A stretch of 62,141 nucleotides of DNA from Chromatiales bacterium (GTDB lineage: Bacteria > Pseudomonadota > Gammaproteobacteria > Chromatiales > Chromatiaceae): positions 1-62,141 of the forward strand of contig JAKSBX010000235.1 in assembly GCA_022360905.1 (NCBI GenBank), read 5' to 3'. Positions 35,126 through 44,668 of this stretch are shown here, one piece after another. The notes below the pieces were generated by a model that was given only the letters and a program-made list of their open reading frames with translations, made no database searches and was not told the origin of the DNA. How positions within the stretch are numbered: the first letter of the stretch is position 1; the number at the start of each line of letters is the position of its first letter. The position numbers were made by a program, and so were the translations under genes.

Positions 35126-35446
35126 ATGTTTAAAATTACACCTCGAGCAGCTGAGCAGATTGTACAGGCCGCGAAAATGGGCGGTACGGAAGGTATGGCG
35201 TTACGCTTCGCTGCACAGCAAAAGGACGATGGCAGCTTTGATTATCTGATGGGATTCGATGACGCCAGCGAAGAGGATATTCAGTTCGACTCGGAAGGGA
35301 TCAGCATCATCATGACGCCGGAGTACTATTCATTGCTGGATGAGACCACGATGGATTTTGCCGAGCTGGATGATGGTGAGAGCCAGTTTATCTTTATCAA
35401 TCCCAAGGACAGCAACTACTCACCGCCCAAAGAACCGGTACAGTAG
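35126..35446 (+). CDS. dsrR: DsrR, A-type (IscA-like) scaffold without cysteines
   Basis: The protein has 106 residues with the HesB/IscA fold signature (ITPRAAEQI, LRFAAQQ). The three cysteines that bind iron-sulfur clusters in IscA are absent, as known for DsrR. Work on A. vinosum linked DsrR to post-transcriptional control of dsr genes. It lies between dsrN and dsrS. Confidence 0.92.
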   Translation: MFKITPRAAEQIVQAAKMGGTEGMALRFAAQQKDDGSFDYLMGFDDASEEDIQFDSEGISIIMTPEYYSLLDETTMDFAELDDGESQFIFINPKDSNYSPPKEPVQ

Positions 35447-35472
35447 GTCAGAAACCGCTGTCATCCGCCGAT

Positions 35473-36573
35473 ATGGATCTTTCAAGTGAAGACGCTTTGC
35501 GTCTGAATGTTTTGTTGGCCAATAAGCCACAGGCAATCCGCATTGATGAGGCATCCATGACCCTGCATGCCTTGACCGAAAAAGGTGAGAGTTCCCTATC
35601 TCTGAATCCCAATTGCCGGGAAGACCTCTATCTTCGCAAGGTGAGGGAGAGTCTGTCTGGGCATGTTCTGGGTTCGCCTGGCGGATATCCAGTCTATCTC
35701 AAACGCTGGAGCCGCATGGGACAGACTCGGGACGACAACCTGGAGCAGCTGCTGTTACTCGGGGAGCCGGAAGCGGTGGTCGCCATCACTTCTGCCAAAG
35801 GCTTGACCAACGAGGTCGCCAGACGTGCCTGGTGGACCTCTCAGGAGCCGGACAATGCCAGAAGGATGCTGCAAAACCCTCAGGTTACTGCCGGGGAGAT
35901 GGGACCCGAACTGGCCCGTTTTCTGATTGAATATCTGCCCTTCGAGACAGAGCCCTTGAGTATTGTCGAGAGTCTTCGCCTGGTGCTGCAACCCGGATTG
36001 ATCCGTGAGGATGAACGGCAGGATCTGTGGCGGCGTTGTGGTCGAAAGCCTACCTACTATCTGGGGTTCCTTGCCAGCATACCGGATGATCTGCCCCAGC
36101 TGCCGGCACCCAGGGAGCTCGGTGAGGATGAGAGGTCAGCCTGGCAGAAGCTGGCTGATCGTGGCAATACCTACGCACACTTGATGTTACGCATCAACAG
36201 CCCTCAGGGTCAGGGTTTTTTAAGAACTGTCCTGAAGGTGATGGAGAAGCCGGCCAATCAGGATGTGGTGACCCTGCTGTTGGATGTTCTGCAGGACTAT
36301 TTTTCAGCACTGCGTCCGGATGGGGATCCGGATCTGACCCTGCAGCAGTTACAGCAAGAGGCCGAGGCCCTGGTTGATCCGCAACTGGATGCCTGTGTTG
36401 CTGAAACAGGCGGTCGGGAGCAGGAGCTGCGAACCCTCTATCTTTTATCCGGTATGGGTTACGGTGTGGTGCGTCCGGTGTTTTGTAAAACGGATGCGAT
36501 CGGTAGCCTGATGCGAAAAAAACTCGCGCCGGTATTCGACCCCATAAAGCAGCAATTGCAATTGTTACTGTAA
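35473..36573 (+). CDS. dsrS: DsrS, conserved cytoplasmic protein of the dsr operon
   Basis: The protein has 366 residues, is soluble and largely helical, without a recognised catalytic motif. It is assigned by its place as the last gene after dsrR and by overall character. DsrS in A. vinosum is reported as a modulator of sulfur oxidation. The exact function is unknown. Confidence 0.85.
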   Translation: MDLSSEDALRLNVLLANKPQAIRIDEASMTLHALTEKGESSLSLNPNCREDLYLRKVRESLSGHVLGSPGGYPVYLKRWSRMGQTRDDNLEQLLLLGEPEAVVAITSAKGLTNEVARRAWWTSQEPDNARRMLQNPQVTAGEMGPELARFLIEYLPFETEPLSIVESLRLVLQPGLIREDERQDLWRRCGRKPTYYLGFLASIPDDLPQLPAPRELGEDERSAWQKLADRGNTYAHLMLRINSPQGQGFLRTVLKVMEKPANQDVVTLLLDVLQDYFSALRPDGDPDLTLQQLQQEAEALVDPQLDACVAETGGREQELRTLYLLSGMGYGVVRPVFCKTDAIGSLMRKKLAPVFDPIKQQLQLLL

Positions 36574-36875
36574 ATACAGCGGCAGTTTATTCGATAGAGC
36601 CCATTGGCATCGCTTTATCGGATACTGAGAAGGTCAATGGCCGCGAATGGACGCCAATCACCGCAATAACTCGCAAATGAAGAAAGAGCATTTAGTCCGC
36701 AAATGAACGCGAATAAACGCAAATTGCATGTTGCAACTCAGGAGGGGCTGGAGAGATAAATAGAGCATCTTGCCCTGATCTATTATTGGCGAATGTTGGC
36801 GGTGATTGGCGCCCATTCGCGGCCAATAACACGAAAAGGCATTAATACAGAAATTTCTTGAGTCTATGGTGCCGC
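36574..36875. repeat. Intergenic repeat region after dsrS
   Basis: The 302 bp gap holds an inverted pair of a 26 bp unit (36639-36664 and 36799-36824, one mismatch). It also holds a 32 bp unit (36694-36725) repeated in inverse orientation at 45475-45506 with one mismatch. Part of the first unit recurs at 43561-43585. No gene is present. The elements resemble small dispersed intergenic repeats. Confidence 0.75.
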
Positions 36876-37325
36876 TTATCTCAGCCGGCGCCGGCCCTGG
36901 TAGGCGGAGACATGCTGGATCAGAGTCTGGAAAGGCAGATTCTCCAGGCTGTCGAATTCGGCTTTGGCCTGGCTGATCAGCTGATACACATCCTCGATGA
37001 ATTCCGGGGTCGTTTGATCCGGATAGAGTACGGAGAAGAGCCCACGCAAACCGCCCACCTGGAGGCGCATTGCCTTGCCATGGGGTAGCACCTCATTGTC
37101 ATTGTTCGATTTCAGGGCAAAGCGAGCCTGGTGGCGCAGGTTTTTCAGCAGTTCGATACATTGGGCGTTGGCTTCATCCGAGAGGCAGTGGACGCCCTCT
37201 CTCTCAGCAATACAGATCTTTTTAGCCTGGCTGCAGTCGCAATGACGGGAGAGCAGACTTTTCTCATAGGCGCAAAAACGCTCATTCATCTCTCGATAGG
37301 TGCGACGAAAAGCGTCCTGGTCCAT
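36876..37325 (-). CDS. Cysteine-containing hypothetical protein
   Basis: The protein has 149 residues. The N-terminal half has five cysteines (RFCAY, RHCDCSQAKKIC, VHCLS), which could bind a metal or cluster. The C-terminal half is helical. It was not matched to a named family, though its type is common among gammaproteobacteria. It is followed on the upstream side by hslR at 3 bp distance, so they share an operon. Confidence 0.75.
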   Translation of the reverse strand: MDQDAFRRTYREMNERFCAYEKSLLSRHCDCSQAKKICIAEREGVHCLSDEANAQCIELLKNLRHQARFALKSNNDNEVLPHGKAMRLQVGGLRGLFSVLYPDQTTPEFIEDVYQLISQAKAEFDSLENLPFQTLIQHVSAYQGRRRLR

Positions 37326-37327
37326 GA

Positions 37328-37732
37328 TTATCCTGATTTATTGGTGAAGCGGTGAATCATACGTCGGTCCCGCTTGGAGGGCTTGCCATGGGCTGGCTGC
37401 GGCAGGCTGGCGCGTTCCAATCGTTGCGCTTCAATCACCTTCTCCCGCCTGGCGATACTCTCCGGGGTCTCTTCATAGAATAGCCGGGCCTCGCTTGCCG
37501 GTCGTCTTCGGTCGGCGGGTACACTCACCTCGATATCCCACTCCAGGGAGCCTTTGTGAATTCTCAAGTGACTTCCCACCTTCACCTCTTTACCGGGCTT
37601 GGTACGTTGACCGTTGAGGTGTACCTTACCACCGTTGATTGCTTCAGCCGCGATCTGACGGGTCTTGAAAAAGCGGGCCGCCCAGAGCCACTTATCGAGC
37701 CGCACCTTTGCGGTTAGATCAAAGTTCGTCAT
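37328..37732 (-). CDS. hslR: Ribosome-associated heat shock protein Hsp15 (S4 domain)
   Basis: The protein has 134 residues. Residues 9-70 form an S4 RNA-binding domain (VRLDKWLWAARFFKTR, then KVHLNGQRTKPGKEVKVG), and the C-terminal tail is basic. Hsp15 binds free 50S subunits carrying nascent chains. The start at 37732 lies within the end of the glutaredoxin gene. A longer upstream frame is the glutaredoxin sequence read out of frame and was rejected. Confidence 0.92.
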   Translation of the reverse strand: MTNFDLTAKVRLDKWLWAARFFKTRQIAAEAINGGKVHLNGQRTKPGKEVKVGSHLRIHKGSLEWDIEVSVPADRRRPASEARLFYEETPESIARREKVIEAQRLERASLPQPAHGKPSKRDRRMIHRFTNKSG

Positions 37733-37988
37733 CCGCAATTCCCAGCAGCTGGTTGAGCTGCCCAGAGATCTCCATCGACGCCAGATCGTCATAACCACCC
37801 ACATGAAAATCATCGATGAAGATCTGCGGCACCGTATGTCGATTGCTGCGGCGCATCATTTCCTGCATGATTTCCCGATCATGATCGATGCGGATCTCTT
37901 CATAGGTGACGCCTTTGTTCTCCAACAGATGTTTGGCGCGAACACAGTATGGACAGATCGCGGTGGAATACATGACGACTTGTGGCAT
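37719..37988 (-). CDS. grxC: Glutaredoxin 3
   Basis: The protein has 89 residues with the active site CPYC (Cys12, Cys15), the TVPQIFID cis-proline region and GGYDDL. It reduces disulphides with glutathione. The ATG at 37988 is preceded by GAGGAG. It overlaps the Hsp15 start by 14 bp. Confidence 0.95.
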   Translation of the reverse strand: MPQVVMYSTAICPYCVRAKHLLENKGVTYEEIRIDHDREIMQEMMRRSNRHTVPQIFIDDFHVGGYDDLASMEISGQLNQLLGIADDEL

Positions 37989-38275
37989 TAACGGGCTCCT
38001 CATGCTAACTGATTGTAATAGCGATAAAAATATATTTTTATAATGGGGTAGTATCCTAACAGCAGGCTGATCACACTTCTACCGGAGGATAGCCTGTATC
38101 TGTTGATATGCCATGAAATCTGCTGGGTTGCCGAGTTCGTCACAACAGGCTATTTGATCTAGCATGACACAATTGTGGAACATCATTGCAGGCTTTCACC
38201 AAGCGGATTTAGATTGCTCAAGATAAACGATCAATAGCCAATACCAGGGCTGTTGTACAACTGACAGGAATTCCG

Positions 38276-40924
38276 ATGCGCACCGACAATGCCAAGTCCA
38301 TCCATCTCAAAGATTATCAACCGCCACATTTTTTGGTTGATCAGGTCTCCCTGGAGTTCGATCTGCAGCAGGAGAAGACGCTTGTCACCAGTCACCTGCA
38401 GATGCGTCGTAATCCGGCCTCGACAGAGCAGAATCCGGAACTGGTGCTGGATGGTGAGCAGTTGAAACTTCTGCGGCTTGCCATTGATGATCAAGTGTTG
38501 AGTAAGGCGGCCTATCAGCTTGATGATCACAGTCTGACCATTGCTGACGTTAAAGAACGATTCACCCTGTCGACCCAGGTAGAGATCAGGCCGCAGGAGA
38601 ATACCGCCCTGGAAGGGCTCTATCAGTCGGGAGAGATGTACTGTACCCAGTGTGAGGCGGAAGGGTTCAGAAGGATCACCTATTTTCCCGACCGACCCGA
38701 TGTGATGGCCGGCTTCGATACAACCATCATTGCCGATAAAGCGGCCTATCCGGTACTACTCTCCAACGGTAACTGTGTAGCGCAGCAGGATCTGCCGGAG
38801 GGGCGCCATCGGGTTCGTTGGGAGGATCCCTTTCCCAAACCCTGCTATCTGTTTGCCCTGGTTGCCGGTGACCTGAGGTTTCAGCAGGGCAGTTATACCA
38901 CCGGTTCCGGTCGTCAGGTCGATCTGCGCATCTATGTGGAGCCGGAAAACATCGACAAATGCGACCATGCGATGGCTTCGTTAAAACATGCCATGGCCTG
39001 GGATGAGGAGCACTATGGCCGGGAGTACGATCTCGATATCTTCATGATCGTCGCCGTCAACGATTTCAACATGGGGGCGATGGAGAACAAAGGCCTCAAT
39101 ATCTTTAACTCGAAATTTGTACTTGCTCGCCCCGATACGGCCACCGACAGTGATTTTCAGCACATCGAGGGGGTTATCGCACATGAGTATTTTCATAACT
39201 GGACCGGTAACCGCATCACCTGCCGGGATTGGTTTCAACTCAGTTTGAAAGAGGGGTTGACCGTCTTCAGGGATCAGGAGTTTTCCGCCGACATGGGCTC
39301 CCGTGGGGTCAAGCGGATTGAGGATGTGCGGTTGCTGCGTAGCCACCAGTTTGCCGAGGATGCGGGGCCGATGGCCCATCCGGTACGTCCGGAGAGTTAC
39401 ATCGAGATCAACAACTTCTATACGGTAACCGTCTATGAGAAAGGTGCGGAAGTGGTCAGGATGCAGGCCAATCTGCTGGGTGCCGAAACCTATCGCAAGG
39501 CAACCGACCTCTATTTTGAAAGGCATGACGGTGAGGCGGTGACAACCGACGATTTCGTCAAATGCATGGAGGATGCGAGCGAGCGGGATCTGAGTCAGTT
39601 TCGTCTCTGGTACAGCCAATCCGGCACACCGCAGGTTCGGGTGTCGACAAGCTACGACGAGCAGCAGGGGGTATTGGAAATTACATTCAGCCAAACGACA
39701 CCGGAAACCCCAGGACAGAAGCAGAAAAAAACCTTTCATATACCGATCGCTCTGGCACTGTTGGACAGTCAGGGAGCGTCTCTGCCACTAAAGCCCAGTG
39801 CGGGAGCAACTGGCTCGCCCAGGGAGCAGGTGGTGGAGTTGACCGAGGCAACACAGACTTTCACCTTCCATGATCTTCCGCAGCAGCCGGTGCCGTCGAT
39901 TCTGCGTGGATTCTCTGCCCCGGTTAAGCTCGAGTATGACTACAGTGATGATCAACTGATGTTCCTCATGGCCAGGGAATCGGATGACTTTAACCGTTGG
40001 GATGCCGCGCAGACACTCGCCAGAGGCACTCTGTTGAAACTGGTTGCCGCCGATCAACAGGGCCAGCCGCTGACATTGCAGGGTGGGTTCGTGGAGGCGT
40101 ATCGTCTTGCGCTGACCGATCAGCAGGCCGACCGGGCGCTGTTGAGCGAACTGTTGAGTCTGCCTTCGGAATCGACCATCGGTGATCAGATGACGCTGGT
40201 GGATGTGGAGGCGGTTCACAAAGCCCGCCAATGGCTGAAGCAGGCCCTGGCAGAAGCACTGCGGGATGATTTTATTGCCGTCTACGAAAACAATCAGCTC
40301 GAAACCTATGAGATTAGCTCAGCTGCAATTGGACAAAGGCGGCTGAAAAACCTCGCTTTGAACTATCTGATGAGTCTCGATGATCCGCAGATCGACCGCA
40401 TCTGTATGACTCAGTTCGAAACGGCAGACAACATGACCGATGTGATGGCGGCGCTGCATGGGCTGGTCAATCGTGACATCCCGGAACGGGATCGGGCGCT
40501 GAGCGATTTTGAAGCCAAGTGGCGGGAAGATCCATTGGTCATGGACAAGTGGTTTGCGGTTCAGGCCGGCTCCTATCTGCCCGGAACCTTGTCCCGGGTA
40601 AAGGCGTTGATGGAGCATCCTGCCTTTTCGATTCGCAATCCGAACAAGGTACGCAGTCTGATCGGTGCTTTCTGTACGACCAATCTGTTCGCCTTTCATG
40701 CGGCCGATGGTTCCGGTTATGAGTTTCTCACCGATCAGGTGATCACGTTGAACTCCCTGAATCCGCAGATTGCAGCCCGTCTGTTGCGTATCATGAGTCG
40801 CTGGCGGCGCTATGATGAATCACGTCAACAATTGATGCGAAAAGCGTTTGAGCGGGTATTGGCGCAGTCCGATATCTCAAAGGATGTGTTTGAGATCGCC
40901 AGTAAAAGTGTCGCCGAAGAGTAG
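38276..40924 (+). CDS. pepN: Aminopeptidase N (M1 family)
   Basis: The protein has 882 residues, close to the E. coli length. The GAMEN substrate motif is near residue 267 and the zinc site HEYFHNW begins at His303, with the second Glu in LKEGLTV. It removes N-terminal residues from peptides in the cytoplasm. The start has a CAGGAA site. Confidence 0.96.
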   Translation: MRTDNAKSIHLKDYQPPHFLVDQVSLEFDLQQEKTLVTSHLQMRRNPASTEQNPELVLDGEQLKLLRLAIDDQVLSKAAYQLDDHSLTIADVKERFTLSTQVEIRPQENTALEGLYQSGEMYCTQCEAEGFRRITYFPDRPDVMAGFDTTIIADKAAYPVLLSNGNCVAQQDLPEGRHRVRWEDPFPKPCYLFALVAGDLRFQQGSYTTGSGRQVDLRIYVEPENIDKCDHAMASLKHAMAWDEEHYGREYDLDIFMIVAVNDFNMGAMENKGLNIFNSKFVLARPDTATDSDFQHIEGVIAHEYFHNWTGNRITCRDWFQLSLKEGLTVFRDQEFSADMGSRGVKRIEDVRLLRSHQFAEDAGPMAHPVRPESYIEINNFYTVTVYEKGAEVVRMQANLLGAETYRKATDLYFERHDGEAVTTDDFVKCMEDASERDLSQFRLWYSQSGTPQVRVSTSYDEQQGVLEITFSQTTPETPGQKQKKTFHIPIALALLDSQGASLPLKPSAGATGSPREQVVELTEATQTFTFHDLPQQPVPSILRGFSAPVKLEYDYSDDQLMFLMARESDDFNRWDAAQTLARGTLLKLVAADQQGQPLTLQGGFVEAYRLALTDQQADRALLSELLSLPSESTIGDQMTLVDVEAVHKARQWLKQALAEALRDDFIAVYENNQLETYEISSAAIGQRRLKNLALNYLMSLDDPQIDRICMTQFETADNMTDVMAALHGLVNRDIPERDRALSDFEAKWREDPLVMDKWFAVQAGSYLPGTLSRVKALMEHPAFSIRNPNKVRSLIGAFCTTNLFAFHAADGSGYEFLTDQVITLNSLNPQIAARLLRIMSRWRRYDESRQQLMRKAFERVLAQSDISKDVFEIASKSVAEE

Positions 40925-41234
40925 CATCAGCCAACCTGGCCAGGTTGTGGTTTTGCCGCAGCCTGTCGATATCGAGCGAAACGATTCCAGACACGGTTTG
41001 CAACGGTATTTGCCAGGCAAGACTTTCGTCGGTATTGATGCAGGCGTTTCATACGGAGATGGATAGGTGTGGATTGAGTGCTCTTCTGTCTATGGCTCGC
41101 GTCGTTTATTTAATTGCGTGATATCAATACTTAGCCGGAATTTCTCGTCTATGATCAACCCTATAGCTGATTTGCCATTTGTTTCATAAGGGCAGGTCAG
41201 TTAATCTTTATGGTTTGGCAATAGAGACAATAAT
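40925..41234. other. Intergenic region before the CHAD gene
   Basis: The 310 bp region has no supported gene. It presumably holds the promoter of the CHAD-ParA pair, but no specific element was identified. Confidence 0.5.
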
Positions 41235-42788
41235 ATGCCCTTACACCCGATATCCTACCTGTTACCGGACGATTTCGATCTGCAGCAGTTGAAGAGTAGC
41301 TTCAAGGAGTCCCATGGATTACGGGAAGAGGTGCCCTCCAAGGTAAAACTGACCTATTACGATAGTTTTGACTGGAGAGTCTGGAATGCGGGTGGTGAGC
41401 TGCATGAGGAGCAGGGGACCCTCAACCGGCTCTGCTGGAACTATGCAAAAGGTCGTAAGGATCCTCTCGTTCAGACTATCGATCAATCCCCCGGCTTCGC
41501 TAAGGATCTGCCTGCCGGCGCCCTGGCCGACCTGCTGGCCTCCGTACTTGAAATGCGGGTGTTGCAACCCAAGGTTCATGTGATACAGCAGCAACAGACC
41601 CTGGCGCTGCTCGATAGTGAAGAGAAGACCGTGGTGAGAGTGGTGCTGGAGCAGAACAGCTACGCCTCCATCGACGGTAAACTGTCGGGCCAGTTGGAGG
41701 GGCGCATTGTGCTCAAGCCTCTCAAGGGTTATCAAAGCTATTTCGAGAAAATCGTCGAATTCCTCAAGGCCATGAAGTTGCGCAACTGCGGGCAGAGCCT
41801 CTATCAGGATGCCCTGCAGGGTGTCGGGGTGAAGCCTGGTGATTACAGTTCCAAGCTGAACTATCGTCTCGACCCGGAGGCCAGTGCGGATAGCACGGCC
41901 CGGCAGATCATGCTCGATCTGCTGAACACCCTGGAGGCGAATGTTGCCGGGACTAAAGCGGATCTCGACAGCGAGTTTCTTCACGACCTGCGGGTCGCGA
42001 CCCGGCGTACCCGCTCTGCGATGAGCCAGATCAAAGGGGTTTTCGACCCACAGCAGCTCGAGCCTTTCAAGCGGGGCTTCGGGTGGATTGGCCAGGTGAC
42101 CGGGCCGACTCGGGATCTGGATGTCTATCTATTGAAATATGACCAGTATCGGGCTAGCCTGCCCGAGGCGCTGCAGGGGGATCTCGACCCCTTCTACAGC
42201 TATCTGCTGAATCATCATAAGACAGAACAGGCCAAGCTGGTCAAGAAACTCAACTCGCCCCATTTCCGCAAGTTGGTCAAATCCTGGCGTGAGTGGCTCG
42301 AAGCGGGCGGTACCGATCCGGAGATTGCGCCCAATGCAAACAAAGCGACCGCCAAATTGGCGGACAAACGGATCAGTAAACTCTATGCCCGTGTATTGAA
42401 GGATGGCTTGGCAATCGAGCCCGATTCACCGGCAGAGCTGCTACATGAACTGCGCAAGGATTGTAAGAAGTTGCGTTATATGATGGAGTTTTTTCAGAGC
42501 CTCTATCCCAAGCCGGCAATTCGGGAGTTGATCAAGGCGCTGAAGGTGATCCTCGACAATCTGGGGGAATTTCAGGATTTGGAAGTTCAGGCACACTCAC
42601 TCGAGGATTTTGGCAGCGAGATGCTTAAAGAGGGGGCACCGGCCAGTGCGCTGATGGCCATGGGGGTTCTGGTGGGACGCTTGTTTGAAAGGCAGACAAA
42701 AGCTCGAGAGGAGTTTGCCAATCTGTTTGCCGCCTTCAGCAGTGAAGGGAATCAAAAGGCCTTTCGAAAACTGTTTGGAGGGGCTTGA
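41235..42788 (+). CDS. CHAD domain protein
   Basis: The protein has 517 residues. The N-terminal half (about 1-200) is beta-rich and resembles a degenerate CYTH-like module without the ExExK signature. The C-terminal half is a CHAD domain with its conserved basic helices (HDLRVATRRTRS near 249 and LHELRKDCKKLRYMMEF near 397). CHAD domains bind inorganic polyphosphate and can target proteins to polyphosphate granules. The stop codon shares one base with the start of a ParA-like gene, so the two products are translationally coupled. Confidence 0.85.
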   Translation: MPLHPISYLLPDDFDLQQLKSSFKESHGLREEVPSKVKLTYYDSFDWRVWNAGGELHEEQGTLNRLCWNYAKGRKDPLVQTIDQSPGFAKDLPAGALADLLASVLEMRVLQPKVHVIQQQQTLALLDSEEKTVVRVVLEQNSYASIDGKLSGQLEGRIVLKPLKGYQSYFEKIVEFLKAMKLRNCGQSLYQDALQGVGVKPGDYSSKLNYRLDPEASADSTARQIMLDLLNTLEANVAGTKADLDSEFLHDLRVATRRTRSAMSQIKGVFDPQQLEPFKRGFGWIGQVTGPTRDLDVYLLKYDQYRASLPEALQGDLDPFYSYLLNHHKTEQAKLVKKLNSPHFRKLVKSWREWLEAGGTDPEIAPNANKATAKLADKRISKLYARVLKDGLAIEPDSPAELLHELRKDCKKLRYMMEFFQSLYPKPAIRELIKALKVILDNLGEFQDLEVQAHSLEDFGSEMLKEGAPASALMAMGVLVGRLFERQTKAREEFANLFAAFSSEGNQKAFRKLFGGA

Positions 42789-43531
42789 TGCATATTCTCG
42801 GGGTTTACAATATCAAGGGTGGTGTGGGCAAGACGGCCACAGCAGTCAACCTGGCTCATCTGGCGGCCACTCAAGGCTATCGTACATTGATCTGGGACCT
42901 GGATCCTCAAGCAGCCGCTACCTACTATTTTCGCATCAAACCCAAGGTCAAAGGCAGTAAGAAGCGCCTGATCAAAGGCAAGCTGGATCTCGATGAAGTG
43001 GTCAAGGCGACCGATTTCGAAAACCTGGATATGCTGCCGGCAGACTTCTCCTATCGCAATATGGATCTGCGACTGGAAGAGGCGAAGAACCCGACCAAGC
43101 AGTTGCTGAAACTGTTGCGGCCACTCTCACAAGCCTACGACTACGTTTTCCTGGACTGTCCGCCCAGTATCTCACTGGTATCAGAGAATATCTTTCGTGC
43201 GGCAGAGGGATTGCTGTTGCCCTTGATCCCCACAACCCTGTCACTGCGTACCTATCAGCAACTGCTCGATTTTCTGGAAGGTCATCGGATCACCGGATTG
43301 GAACTGATGCCTTTTTTCTCCATGGTCGACCGACGCAAACGCATGCATCTGGATGTGATGAAAAACCTGCCTGACGAGCATGGAGAGCTGCTGAAGGCGC
43401 AGATCCCCTATGCCAGTGATGTGGAAAAAATGGGTATCCACCGCATGCCGGTGCAGGCATTTGCACCGAAAAGCGTTGCCGCCAGTTGTTACCAGGCGCT
43501 CTGGCTTGAGATGCAGCGTCGGTTGGACTAG
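42788..43531 (+). CDS. ParA/Soj-like ATPase coupled to the CHAD gene
   Basis: The protein has 247 residues with the deviant Walker A motif KGGVGKTATAVN near the N-terminus and the LDCPPSISLVSEN and DLDPQAAAT motifs. ParA-type ATPases position DNA or large particles. No parB or centromere-like repeat is adjacent. Because the gene starts within the CHAD stop, a role in placing polyphosphate granules is a reasonable inference. Confidence 0.85.
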   Translation: MHILGVYNIKGGVGKTATAVNLAHLAATQGYRTLIWDLDPQAAATYYFRIKPKVKGSKKRLIKGKLDLDEVVKATDFENLDMLPADFSYRNMDLRLEEAKNPTKQLLKLLRPLSQAYDYVFLDCPPSISLVSENIFRAAEGLLLPLIPTTLSLRTYQQLLDFLEGHRITGLELMPFFSMVDRRKRMHLDVMKNLPDEHGELLKAQIPYASDVEKMGIHRMPVQAFAPKSVAASCYQALWLEMQRRLD

Positions 43532-43560
43532 ACGCGTGCGGCTGGGTTGTGACCTTCATA

Positions 43561-43585
43561 GCCGCAAATGGACGCTAATCACCGC
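43561..43585 (+). repeat. Dispersed intergenic repeat copy
   Basis: This 25 bp unit matches the unit at 36640-36664 with two differences. It lies in the gap after the ParA-like gene. Confidence 0.7.
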
Positions 43586-43683
43586 TAAAACCCGCGAATC
43601 GATTCCCGCTATGTGTTACTTGGCTTTTTATGCCCTGTAAGGTTGCATTTTGCTGTGACTGCCCCCACTTCAGCTGGACGAAA

Positions 43684-43700
43684 AGGAGTATGATACTCCT
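43684..43700. promoter_or_regulatory. Palindrome before the ABC transporter genes
   Basis: AGGAGTA and TACTCCT flank a TGA centre, giving perfect 7 bp arms 14 bp upstream of the GTG start. It could be an operator or a small mRNA hairpin near the ribosome site. Confidence 0.45.
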
Positions 43701-43714
43701 CCGCTTGGCTTAAA

Positions 43715-44668
43715 GTGTCTGTAGGGCCGAAAACATTGTCTGCACTGGTAATCGAAAATCTTCACAAGACCTACCGTAACGGTTTTGAGGCATTGAAAGG
43801 TATCAGCCTGAATGTGGCTGAAGGGGATTTTTTCGCTCTGTTGGGTCCCAACGGGGCCGGTAAGTCCACAGCAATCAGTATTATCGCTTCGTTGACCAAC
43901 AAAACGGCCGGGCAGGTCAGTATCTATGGCAAGGATCTGGATCTGCAGAAAAACCAAGCCAAGTCGATGATCGGGCTGGTGCCTCAGGAGTTCAACTTCA
44001 ATATGTGGGAACCGGTGGTTGAGATCCTGGTGAATCAGGCCGGCTACTATGGCATTCCAAGAAAAGAGGCGTTTCAAAGGGCTGAAGAGACTTTGCGTCA
44101 ACTCGATCTGTGGGACAAACGGCATACCCAGGCACGTAGGTTGTCAGGTGGTATGAAACGTCGCCTGATGATCGCTCGGGCGCTGGTGCATCGTCCCAAG
44201 TTGCTGATTTTGGATGAACCGACGGCTGGTGTTGATATTGAGATTCGCCGGGCCATGTGGCAATTCATGAAGCAGATCAACAGCCAGGGTACGACCATCA
44301 TCCTCACTACCCACTATCTGGAAGAGGCGGAGAGTCTCTGCCGTAATATCGCCATTATCGATCATGGCAGGATCGTCGAACAGACCAGCATGTCCCATCT
44401 GCTCAGTCAGCTGGATACCGAACATTTTGTACTCGATATCAGCAAGCCTTTGAAAACGGCTCCAGAACTGCCCGGCTACACACTACAGCTGATTGGTGAT
44501 CGATCCCTTGAAGTTGCCGTGCAGCGTGAACAGAGTATGAACAGTCTGTTCGAGTCACTTACTCAACAGGGTGTAGCCGTGACGAGTATGCGCAATAAAC
44601 AGAATCGGCTTGAGCAGTTGTTTATCGATCTGGTGGCTCAGTCAAAAAGTGAGGAGCAGGCCTCATGA
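43715..44668 (+). CDS. yadG: ABC transporter ATPase (YadG-like)
   Basis: The protein has 317 residues from GTG. A TTG at 43736 is an alternative start. It has Walker A (GPNGAGKST), the Q-loop (GLVPQEFNF), the signature RLSGGMKRRL, Walker B (LLILDEPTAGVD) and the switch His (TTHYLEE), plus a C-terminal extension. It pairs with the next gene to form an ABC-2 type exporter whose substrate is unknown. Confidence 0.9.
   Translation: MSVGPKTLSALVIENLHKTYRNGFEALKGISLNVAEGDFFALLGPNGAGKSTAISIIASLTNKTAGQVSIYGKDLDLQKNQAKSMIGLVPQEFNFNMWEPVVEILVNQAGYYGIPRKEAFQRAEETLRQLDLWDKRHTQARRLSGGMKRRLMIARALVHRPKLLILDEPTAGVDIEIRRAMWQFMKQINSQGTTIILTTHYLEEAESLCRNIAIIDHGRIVEQTSMSHLLSQLDTEHFVLDISKPLKTAPELPGYTLQLIGDRSLEVAVQREQSMNSLFESLTQQGVAVTSMRNKQNRLEQLFIDLVAQSKSEEQAS

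Noticed and set aside
42788-43531. A chromosomal or plasmid partition locus based on the ParA-like gene
   Set aside because: No parB, no parS-like palindromes and no replication gene nearby. Coupling to the CHAD gene points elsewhere.
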